DNA of 45,034 bases from Paenibacillus sp. BSR1-1 (GTDB lineage Bacteria; Bacillota; Bacilli; Bacillales; Cytobacillaceae): the NCBI RefSeq assembly GCF_030403775.1, contig NZ_JAQMWQ010000036.1:1-45034 (forward strand). The letters are read 5' to 3'. Below the pieces are notes generated by a model. It made no database searches. It was not told where the DNA came from and saw nothing but the letters and a program-made list of their open reading frames with translations. Numbering within the stretch: the stretch's first letter is position 1; each line of letters opens with the position of its first letter. This document shows positions 26,066-33,349 of the stretch, one piece after another. The position numbers and the translations under genes were made by a program.

Positions 26066-26998
26066 ATGAATCCTATTGAAAACATATTACAGAAATTCCC
26101 GCTAGTTATATTAGACGGTGCTATGGCAACTGAGCTTGAGCGTCATAGCTGTGATTTGAACGACAGCCTTTGGTCGGCAGCCATACTTATGGAAAATCCG
26201 GAGCTTATCAAACAGGTACATACGGATTATTTTACAGCGGGAGCTGACTGTGCTATTACGGCCAGTTACCAGGCAACCGTCGAAGGATTTGCCCGACGCG
26301 GTTTAAGCGAGGCTGAAGCGCTACTTCTCATCAAGAAATCCGTCCAGATAGCCTTAGAAGCACGCGATGAATTCTGGGGAAAATTCGAGAACCGGTCAAA
26401 CCGGCCGAAGCCTTTAGTAGCCGGTTCAGTAGGGCCATATGGCGCATTTCTTGCTGACGGATCTGAATATCGAGGAGATTATACGTTGACCGAAGAAGAA
26501 CTAATGAATTTCCATAGGCCCCGTATGAAAGCCCTGATTGATGCCGGTGCCGATATCCTGGCCTGCGAAACCATTCCATGTCTGATGGAGGCCAGAGCAA
26601 TCGTCAGGTTGTTAGAAGAGTTTCCCAGAACCTATGCATGGATTAGCTTCAGTGCAAAAGACGGGCTGCATATTAGTAATGGAACCCCGATTGCTGAATG
26701 TGCTGAATGGCTGGATAAACATGATCAAGTGGCTGCCGTCGGCATAAACTGCACGCGGCCCCAGTACATTTCTTCGCTGATAAAAAAAGTGCATAGTCAC
26801 ACAGACAAACCCATCATCGTATATCCAAATTTAGGCGAGCAGTACGATGCAGTCACTAAAACTTGGCATGGGGCTTCATCCGAAGAAACCTATGGCGACA
26901 GTACGCATCACTGGTATGAATGTGGTGCCCGATTGATTGGCGGCTGCTGCAGAACAAAACCGGAGAATATAACGACTATTGCTGGATGGGCGAGGTGA
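26066..26998 (+). CDS. mmuM: homocysteine S-methyltransferase (MmuM/YbgG type)
   Basis: This 310-residue zinc enzyme transfers a methyl group from S-methylmethionine (or SAM) to homocysteine, giving methionine. The zinc-ligand cysteines are visible in GINCTRPQ and GGCCRT; the N-terminal LDGAMATELERHSCDLNDSLWSA is typical. GGAGG lies 8 nt before the ATG. It is separated from the permease by a terminator, so it has its own promoter, yet functionally it matches the permease. GC content is somewhat higher than that of the genes before it. Confidence 0.92.
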   Translation: MNPIENILQKFPLVILDGAMATELERHSCDLNDSLWSAAILMENPELIKQVHTDYFTAGADCAITASYQATVEGFARRGLSEAEALLLIKKSVQIALEARDEFWGKFENRSNRPKPLVAGSVGPYGAFLADGSEYRGDYTLTEEELMNFHRPRMKALIDAGADILACETIPCLMEARAIVRLLEEFPRTYAWISFSAKDGLHISNGTPIAECAEWLDKHDQVAAVGINCTRPQYISSLIKKVHSHTDKPIIVYPNLGEQYDAVTKTWHGASSEETYGDSTHHWYECGARLIGGCCRTKPENITTIAGWAR

Positions 26999-27222
26999 GG
27001 ATAAAAAAGCAAGGATTTTGGTGTTAGAGTATTCTCTAAATCCCTGACCTTTCCGCTAGTTCTGGTCATGATGCAACAAAAATGTTGGTTCTAGTCAAAA
27101 AACTTCAATATAAGTAAAGAGTCAGTGATGTAATAATCATGTCCGTTGATTCAGAAGGAAACACGATTGATTTTTATTTAAATACAGCAAGGAATCTCAT
27201 ATTATTAATATATTTAGAGTAA

Positions 27223-27403
27223 TGCCTCTGACGGGATTCGAACCCGCACTCCTTTCGTAAGCATAGGCTAAGGGCAACACGCTTCCCTACGGAATTTCAC
27301 CTGCTTCAGCTAATTTGCTTTTCGGTGCTTCTGAAACCTTTGCCTTGCGACCCGGTGGCTACAATTGTTTTCCGGCGCTCTTCCCTTCTAGAGCTACAGA
27401 GGC
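27223..27403 (-). ncRNA. tRNA-like structured RNA with very long variable region
   Basis: Read on the minus strand, a perfect 7-bp acceptor stem (GCCTCTG with CAGAGGC), U8-A9, a D-arm (GCTC...GAGC), and a canonical T-arm (GCGGG-TTCGAAT-CCCGT) are present. An anticodon-like stem CCGG/CCGG closes a 16-nt loop rather than 7 nt. About 100 nt separate it from the T-arm and can fold into AAGGCAA/TTGCCCTT, GGTTTC/GAAATTCC and CACC/GGTG helices. The total is about 180 nt and no CCA is encoded. It is not a normal tRNA, a tmRNA or an SRP RNA by these features. A consensus-like promoter lies directly upstream. Function unknown. Confidence 0.6.
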
Positions 27404-27412
27404 GTTTATAAA

Positions 27413-27442
27413 ATTATATGCCGCGGAAATGTAATGAATCAA
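27413..27442 (-). promoter_or_regulatory. sigma-A promoter of the tRNA-like RNA
   Basis: On the minus strand, TTGATT (27437-27442), an 18-bp spacer and a perfect TATAAT (27413-27418) lie 9 nt before the first base of the acceptor stem, which suits transcription starting at or near the RNA's 5' end. Confidence 0.7.
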
Positions 27443-27455
27443 TAATTATATAAGA

Positions 27456-27474
27456 TTCTTAGTACAACTAAGAA
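27456..27474. promoter_or_regulatory. palindrome TTCTTAGT-ACA-ACTAAGAA
   Basis: A perfect 8-bp inverted repeat with a 3-bp centre, 14 bp upstream of the -35 box of the tRNA-like RNA promoter. It could be an activator or repressor site for that RNA or for the divergent MOSC gene. Confidence 0.5.
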
Positions 27475-27648
27475 CAAGGGGGCGTGCTGCCGCAACCGTT
27501 GTCAAACAAGTGCAAGAGTTGAAGATTAGGGCTGTCATTTTGGCGGCTTTTTCTTTTTGTACTAAAGGATCAGGTTGAAGTGGGAATAATTAAATCTTTA
27601 TTGAATATGAACAACAGTGAGATTAATAAAGGGGGCTATGAGAATTGA

Positions 27649-28215
27649 ATGTATGATGAAAATGAAGAGAGTTCAATTTTAGGAACAGTCATAGCGGTTA
27701 GTTTATGTAAGAAACATACTTTTAGTAAAGAAAATCAAGAGATTATAAGATTAGTGAAGGGATTAGGGGTTGAAGGCGATGCACACTTTGGCTCAACGGT
27801 TAAACATCGCTCTAGAGTGGCACAAAATCCAAATCAACGGAACCTAAGACAAGTGCATTTAATTCAAAATGAATTATTTGAAGAGTTAGCAGACCATTTT
27901 ACTATTAAACCTGGACAAATGGGTGAAAACATTACTACTCTCGGAATAAATCTTCTTAAATTACCAACTGACACGATATTATCTATAGGAGAGTCCGCAA
28001 TTATTAAAGTAACAGGCTTACGGAATCCTTGTGCTCAGATTGATCATTTTAAACCTGGTCTTTTAAAGGCTGTTTTGGATAAGGATTCAGATGGAAACCT
28101 TATAAGAAAAGCAGGAATAATGGGAGTAATTTTGCAGAGTGGAGAAGTGAAACCAGGTGATACCATCCGTGTTGAATTACCTCCTAAACCATTTAAAAAG
28201 CTTGAACGCGTTTAA
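27649..28215 (+). CDS. MOSC domain protein
   Basis: This 188-residue protein is a stand-alone MOSC domain, a family related to the molybdenum-cofactor sulfurase C-terminus and thought to handle sulfur or the pterin cofactor through a conserved Cys. Family features seen are GVEGDAHFG, QVHLIQNELFEEL, PGQMGENITT and the Cys motif LRNPCAQID, followed by GIMGVILQSG. AAAGGGGG at 27628-27635 is rather far from the ATG (13 nt). No molybdopterin gene is adjacent, so the partner is unknown. Confidence 0.88.
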   Translation: MYDENEESSILGTVIAVSLCKKHTFSKENQEIIRLVKGLGVEGDAHFGSTVKHRSRVAQNPNQRNLRQVHLIQNELFEELADHFTIKPGQMGENITTLGINLLKLPTDTILSIGESAIIKVTGLRNPCAQIDHFKPGLLKAVLDKDSDGNLIRKAGIMGVILQSGEVKPGDTIRVELPPKPFKKLERV

Positions 28216-28250
28216 ATTAGCGTACCCTAGCCTTTACACGTGCTCTAAAC

Positions 28251-28535
28251 GACCGAAGCCCCTAATTTTTTTAACGGATCGGTCGTTATGAACCCGTCTT
28301 ATTGACCGAAGCCTGTATTTTCTTAACGGATTGGTCGTTATGAACCCGTCTTATTGACCGAAGCTTGTATTTTCTTAACGGATCGGTCGTTATGAACCCG
28401 TCTTATCGACTTAAGCCCGGATTTTCTTAACGGATCGGTCGTTATGAACCCGTCTTATCGACCAAAGCCCGGATTTTTTTAACAAAACTGTCGTTATGAA
28501 CCTGTCTAATCGACCAATGCCCGGCTTTTTTTATC
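28251..28535 (+). repeat. tandem array of about 5.5 copies of a 52-bp repeat
   Basis: Units begin at 28251, 28304, 28356, 28408, 28460 and 28512 (partial). Each contains GACCGAAGCC, a T-rich stretch, TTAACGGATCGGTCGTTATG and AACCCGTCTTAT. AACGG and TCGTT can pair in each unit. There are no unique spacers, so it is not a CRISPR array. The last units are the most diverged. Confidence 0.9.
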
Positions 28536-29003
28536 TATTTTTGAACTGAATATGTGTGTCATAGAATCAAAGTATGAATTACATGCTTAGTACTCTTTAA
28601 TTAATTTATGCCTATGATAAGATGCTTTCATTAAAAACCTATTTCTTAAATTCTCGCACAAACAATTGTTTGCAAGCGTTCGAAAATAGTTTTTTCTACA
28701 TTTATGCCAAAGTGTAAGCATCGAATCACCCCATAAATATATTTTCCTTGATTATAAGGTTTAATTGTAAATTTACTGTTACAGCAGAATTAAGTTACTT
28801 CTTTTAGTCTGATGAAAAATATGGGAAAAACCTTCTCTATGTATCCATCCAAAAGGTTTTTTGTGTTTTTTTATTCCTTCCATTTTTGTTAATTTTTGAA
28901 CTAAGTTCTTCTTTCCACACATATATTTATTTATACTATAATTATGTTCAAAATTTGAATATAACCAAAAGGAAGGCACACTCAATATAAGGAGGATAAG
29001 ATC
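28536..29003. other. intergenic region with a palindrome and hairpin
   Basis: Non-coding, AT-rich. It holds a 14-bp perfect palindrome CAAACAATTGTTTG (28659-28672) and a hairpin AAAACCTT (28827-28834)/AAGGTTTT (28853-28860) followed by a T run. A good GGAGGA site for the next gene is at 28990-28996. Confidence 0.5.
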
Positions 29004-29621
29004 ATGAATCAAACTCCAAAGGTAGAAACACAAAACTCAAAATTGGAACAACCAAAAGAAACATGGAGAGAAATCTGGACCAGAAAAGGTAAAGTATCTG
29101 GCTCACAAGAAGATTTGCTTGCCTATAACGGATATGAAGCTACACAGGTTAATATGCCAGAGGTAGCAGCCCAGATCGTAAAGGCATTAGATATCAAACC
29201 AACCGATAAGGTTCTTGAAGTTGGCTGTGGCGCGGGTGCTTTAGCTCAATATTTAAATTGTGATTATGTAGGAATTGACTACTCTCCTACCCTTGTTAAA
29301 AAGCATATTGAAATCCTAGGGAATTCTGTCATAGTGGGAGAAGCCAATGATATTATTTTTAAGGATAAAAGCTTTGATAAAGTCATTTGTTATGGTGTAT
29401 TTCTGTATTTTGATTCCGAGGAATACGCCCAGCAAGCTATTAGCGAATTAAAACGCGTAGCAAAAAATGCTCTTTTGATTGGTGAACTCCCAATGCGTTC
29501 ACATCGGTCAGAACATAAATTATATAAAAAAGAAGACTTTTCGGGTTGGACCATTACGGATGGATTTTATGATCCTTACCGAAAAGATCGATTTAATGCA
29601 ACCATGTTCTTTCATGATTAA
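29004..29621 (+). CDS. class I SAM-dependent methyltransferase
   Basis: This 205-residue protein has the SAM-binding motif VLEVGCGAGALAQYL (about residues 73-87) and downstream DYVGIDYS and FDKVICYGVFLYF motifs. The N-terminal TWREIWTRKG motif is found in a subgroup of small-molecule methyltransferases. No substrate can be assigned. It appears monocistronic, with a GGAGGA site before the ATG. Confidence 0.85.
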   Translation: MNQTPKVETQNSKLEQPKETWREIWTRKGKVSGSQEDLLAYNGYEATQVNMPEVAAQIVKALDIKPTDKVLEVGCGAGALAQYLNCDYVGIDYSPTLVKKHIEILGNSVIVGEANDIIFKDKSFDKVICYGVFLYFDSEEYAQQAISELKRVAKNALLIGELPMRSHRSEHKLYKKEDFSGWTITDGFYDPYRKDRFNATMFFHD

Positions 29622-29760
29622 AATACATACCATGCAGATATACGTTTCTTAAGTTGAAATGCTGATGTTACATCAGAATAATCTGTTTGAAATAATTATT
29701 CCCTTTTTTTGTTCTATAATAATGTATGATTGAAACTTTAGAATAAAGGGGATTGTTTAA

Positions 29761-30378
29761 ATGGATTTGTGCACAAATTGTGGTGGAAAATTATATGAAT
29801 CTAATAAATTCTGTATAAACTGCGGCACAAGGGTTGCAACAGATAACGATAACATACCCTCAACTCTAAGAACCCGCATGGAAATAAAGAACAATCGTTT
29901 GAAAAAAAAGAGACTATTAGTTGGAGTAGGATTGATAACAGGTTTACTGCTGATCATAAGTGTTACTTCCATAATAGTTACAGGTTTCAATAAACCTGTA
30001 ACTAAATCTAATCTAGCAGCCTCAAAAACGATTGATCAATCAAAAGATAAGGCTGTAGAAGATAAAGATCATTCTAGTCAGAAACAGCAGTCAACAGAAG
30101 AAAAAGGTGCAAATCTTTCCTCTCCCGATTATATTTTGTCTTTAAGTGATAAACAGGCAATGGGTGAAGAAGATATTGCTAATCTTACAAAACAGCAGCT
30201 GCGTTTAGCCAGAAATGAGATTTACGCACGTCATGGTTATGTCTTTAAATCACAGGATTTGCAAGAATTTTTTTCAACTAAATCATGGTATCATCAAGAC
30301 CCTTCCTACGATGGCTCTTTAAATGAAATAGAAAAAGGAAATATAGCCATTTTAAAAGCGAGAGAGGACAGTCTATAG
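29761..30378 (+). CDS. zinc-ribbon, single-TM protein with YARHG domain
   Basis: The protein begins with a zinc ribbon (CTNCGG ... CINCGT, residues 4-23), has a membrane segment at about 58-78, a polar linker rich in Lys, Ser and Gln, and ends with a YARHG domain (LRLARNEIYARHGYVF ... SWY, about 155-190). This places the YARHG domain outside the cell and the ribbon inside. YARHG domains are extracellular and of unclear role. The gene has its own terminator and no operon partner. Confidence 0.88.
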   Translation: MDLCTNCGGKLYESNKFCINCGTRVATDNDNIPSTLRTRMEIKNNRLKKKRLLVGVGLITGLLLIISVTSIIVTGFNKPVTKSNLAASKTIDQSKDKAVEDKDHSSQKQQSTEEKGANLSSPDYILSLSDKQAMGEEDIANLTKQQLRLARNEIYARHGYVFKSQDLQEFFSTKSWYHQDPSYDGSLNEIEKGNIAILKAREDSL

Positions 30379-30396
30379 AGGACACTGCATTAGGAG

Positions 30397-30420
30397 AAAC
30401 GCCCTTCGTGGGCGTTTTTT
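30397..30420 (+). terminator. terminator of the YARHG gene
   Basis: AAACGCCC-TTCGT-GGGCGTTT followed by T residues; a strong GC-rich stem. Confidence 0.9.
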
Positions 30421-30525
30421 GTTAAATAAAACAAAATCAGCATGCATTTCCTACAAATGTGAAGATAAACTCACCATTTTGAAAGAAATTTCTGATATTA
30501 TAATTTCATATTTGGAAGGATGTGT

Positions 30526-31680
30526 ATGAGATTGAAGGACCACTATGATGTTGTCATTGTTGGCGCCGGGTCAATGGGCATGGCTGCAGGGTATTACTTA
30601 TCAAAACTTGGGAAAAGAACATTATTACTAGATTCGTATGATCCCCCTCATAGCTTAGGCAGCCATCATGGGGATACTAGAATTATTCGTCATGCCTATG
30701 GAGAAGGAAGGAATTATGTTCCTCTTGCACTCGGAGCTCAGGAATTATGGAGTGAATTGGAACAAGAATCAGGAATGAAATTGTTTTCTCGTACGGGAGT
30801 ATTGTGTGTCGGTGAAGAGGGTTCCTCATTTATCGAAGAAGTCATCAATAGTGCTAAGGAATTTTCTTTACCACTTGAAACCCTATCAAGTGAAGAAATC
30901 AATGGCCGTTGGTCAGGCATCACTTTACCACCAGGATTAGTGGGCTGTCTAGAAACGAACTCTGGAGTCCTCTATAGTGAAGAATGTATTCGTGCTTATC
31001 GCAGGCTGGGCTTAGCGAATGGGATGACCTTAATATCTTATACAAAGGTGGAGAAAATAGAAAAGTTTGCTGAAGGTGCCATTGTACATACACAAAATGA
31101 ACAATATTCGGCTGAGTATGTGGTTGTTTGTTCAGGAGCCTGGACAGGGAAAATCCTTGAGGGAACAGGAGTAGATCTTCCTCTTCGACCGACACGTAAG
31201 ACAGTCTCATGGTTTGAATGTGATGAGCAACTCTATGATTCCAACTGTTTTCCGGCTTTCTCTTTTGATGTAGGAAATGAACATTATTATGGTTTTCCAA
31301 GTTTACATGGAAGCGGGGTAAAGATTGGAAGACATGATGGAGGTGAAAAGGTAGACCCGGATTGTTTCAACCGGGAATATGGTTTGGCAGATGAGCGTGA
31401 GTCTCGGAATTTTATTCAAAAGTACCTGCCAAAAGCCAATGGGGGCTTGATTAAAGGCAAAACATGCCTTTATACTCTTACTCCTGATGAGCATTTTATT
31501 ATTGACCGGCACCCGGCATTTTCAAATGTCATGATCGCGGCTGGTTTTTCCGGACATGGCTTTAAATTTGCAAGTGTCATAGGAAAAATTATTTGTGATC
31601 TCGTTGCAGAAGGTGAAACATCCTATGATATTTCCATGTTTTCACTTGATCGTTTTTCAAATGAATGTAAAAATAAATAG
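30526..31680 (+). CDS. monomeric sarcosine oxidase / N-methyltryptophan oxidase family flavoenzyme
   Basis: This protein of about 384 residues is a MSOX/SolA-type oxidase that removes N-methyl groups from secondary amino acids, yielding formaldehyde and hydrogen peroxide. The dinucleotide motif IVGAGSMGMAAGYYL, HGDTRIIRHAYGEG and the covalent-FAD cysteine region KTCLYTLTPDEHFIID are all present. ATG at 30526 fits the GGAAGGA site better than ATG 30520. It is separated by a terminator from the lyase cluster downstream. Whether it handles N-methyl amino acids linked to that pathway is speculative. Confidence 0.9.
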   Translation: MRLKDHYDVVIVGAGSMGMAAGYYLSKLGKRTLLLDSYDPPHSLGSHHGDTRIIRHAYGEGRNYVPLALGAQELWSELEQESGMKLFSRTGVLCVGEEGSSFIEEVINSAKEFSLPLETLSSEEINGRWSGITLPPGLVGCLETNSGVLYSEECIRAYRRLGLANGMTLISYTKVEKIEKFAEGAIVHTQNEQYSAEYVVVCSGAWTGKILEGTGVDLPLRPTRKTVSWFECDEQLYDSNCFPAFSFDVGNEHYYGFPSLHGSGVKIGRHDGGEKVDPDCFNREYGLADERESRNFIQKYLPKANGGLIKGKTCLYTLTPDEHFIIDRHPAFSNVMIAAGFSGHGFKFASVIGKIICDLVAEGETSYDISMFSLDRFSNECKNK

Positions 31681-31702
31681 ATTAATAGTAATGTGCAGCT
31701 GA

Positions 31703-31739
31703 AAAAGAGGGAAAACCTACCTGGTTTCCCTCTTTTTTT
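31703..31739 (+). terminator. terminator of the oxidase gene
   Basis: AAAGAGGGAAAACC pairs with GGTTTCCCTCTTT (one bulge) and is followed by a T run. Confidence 0.85.
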
Positions 31740-31821
31740 GTTTGGCCGATCATCACAAAATATAGCAATATTGTGCTAATAAATCGAATTATCCTCTAGA
31801 GCCTTCTTTCTTTTAAAATAT

Positions 31822-31840
31822 TATAATTTAGTATACTAAA
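31822..31840 (+). promoter_or_regulatory. -10 box and overlapping palindrome before the MFS-lyase operon
   Basis: A perfect TATAAT (31822-31827) abuts a 14-bp perfect palindrome TTTAGTATACTAAA (31827-31840). No good -35 box is seen. The TACTAAAG half recurs upstream of the second MFS gene (TTATACTAAAGG near 36311). The GTATAC core resembles GntR-type operators, so the cluster's GntR protein is a candidate. Confidence 0.5.
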
Positions 31841-31933
31841 GTGAAAACGGATACAGAAAAGGGAGTGGAAAGGCAGTTATTTTTTTGTTGTAATAAGTCT
31901 GAAAAATCAAACAAAACAGAAAAGGAGACTTTT

Positions 31934-33313
31934 ATGAGCAATCAAAAATATTTAATCGATGATGCCCCGCTTAATAAATTTCATCTTCGGATTACCGCCC
32001 TTACTTTCGGTTCTAATTTTTCAGATGGTTATGCTTTAGGGATTATTGGAATGGCGCTTTCCTTAATAGGGCCGCAAATGAAACTAGGCGCTATATGGGA
32101 AGGATTAATTGGAAGCTCCGCTTTAATTGGCCTCTTTTTCGGGAGTCTGTTCCTGGGAGGGTTATCCGACCGGATTGGCAGACAGAAAATCTACTTAGCT
32201 AATTTTCTAATTATCGGGGTTGCCTCTGCTTTACAGTTCTTTGTGAATGATCCATGGACGCTGTTCATTTTACGCTTATTGATAGGGATTGCCTTAGGAG
32301 GAGACTACGCGGTTGGATCGACTTTACTCGCTGAGTTTGCCCCTAGAAAGTATCGAGGATTATTGCTTTCTTCTTTAAATGTCCTCTGGACAGTCGGTTA
32401 TGTTGTTTCGAATATTGTCGGTTATTATTTACAAAAATCAGGCCCGGAATCTTGGCGATGGATGCTGATGAGTGCTGCTATTCCGGCTTTTATTTTATTA
32501 ATATTACGCATCGGTACTCCAGAATCGCCACTTTGGTTAATTAAAATGGGGCGTGTGGAAGAGGCTCGTGCCATTGTAAGAAAATATATTGGACCGAATG
32601 CCATCATGGATGAAACCATTAAGTCTCATTCTGAAAAAGCCTTCCGTATGGTCGACCTTTTCAGCAAACAGCTTTGGAAACGTACCACATTTGGATCATT
32701 ATTTTATGTATGTCAGGTTGTACCGTATTTCGCGATTTATACCTTTCTTCCTACAATCTTAAGTAAAATGGGATTTGAAGAGACCTTCAGTGTGGATATG
32801 CAGCTTAACCTTTTCCTTTTAGCGGGAGCCATCGTTGGGGTTTGGTGTACAGAAAAGCTTACGCGCAGAGGTTTCACCATTTATACGTTTATCATTCTTA
32901 CCGTTTCTTTATTTCTACTAAGTGTATTGCCTAAGGATTCACATACCATTGCGATCATTATTTTTGCCACCTTTACATTTGTGATGTCTGCTGCCTCCAA
33001 TCTAACGTTAATTTATCCTGCCGAACTTTTTCCAACAGAAGTTCGCGGGTCAGGTGTAGGTGTCACCACTGCTGTCAGCCGAATTGGGTCAGCCATTGGA
33101 ACCTTCCTGCTGCCCGTTAGCGTTAGTTCATGGGGAATGGGACCATCGTTAATCGCGATGAGTGTGGTTCTATTGATTGGAACCATTGTTTCGATCGCAT
33201 GGGCTCCAGAAACAAAGTATCTGTCGATGAGTGATGTCAATAAGCCAGAACTTGAAACGGGGACCTCTCCAACCATCGATTCTGCGCTTTCAGGAAAAAG
33301 AAATTTATCATAA
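31934..33313 (+). CDS. MFS transporter (metabolite:H+ symporter type), first gene of the lyase operon
   Basis: This protein of about 459 residues has the MFS loop motifs GGLSDRIGRQKIYL and PRKYRG, and the ELFPTEVRGSGVG signature seen in aromatic-acid and organic-cation porters. About 12 membrane segments. ATG at 31934 follows AAAGGAG; the longer upstream reading frame lacks a ribosome site. The lyase gene starts 36 bp after its stop, so it is the likely importer of the lyase substrate. Confidence 0.88.
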   Translation: MSNQKYLIDDAPLNKFHLRITALTFGSNFSDGYALGIIGMALSLIGPQMKLGAIWEGLIGSSALIGLFFGSLFLGGLSDRIGRQKIYLANFLIIGVASALQFFVNDPWTLFILRLLIGIALGGDYAVGSTLLAEFAPRKYRGLLLSSLNVLWTVGYVVSNIVGYYLQKSGPESWRWMLMSAAIPAFILLILRIGTPESPLWLIKMGRVEEARAIVRKYIGPNAIMDETIKSHSEKAFRMVDLFSKQLWKRTTFGSLFYVCQVVPYFAIYTFLPTILSKMGFEETFSVDMQLNLFLLAGAIVGVWCTEKLTRRGFTIYTFIILTVSLFLLSVLPKDSHTIAIIIFATFTFVMSAASNLTLIYPAELFPTEVRGSGVGVTTAVSRIGSAIGTFLLPVSVSSWGMGPSLIAMSVVLLIGTIVSIAWAPETKYLSMSDVNKPELETGTSPTIDSALSGKRNLS

Positions 33314-33349
33314 GTTTTATTTTTAGATAAAGAGGTAGAGGTGTGTTAG

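Noticed and set aside
27223..27403. Ordinary tRNA, tmRNA or tRNA with a group I intron
   Set aside because: The anticodon loop is not 7 nt, no tag-peptide frame or GGGG acceptor is present, and the insert lies between the anticodon stem and T-arm and is too short for a group I intron.
28251..28535. CRISPR array
   Set aside because: The 52-bp units abut each other with no unique spacers, and no cas gene is nearby.
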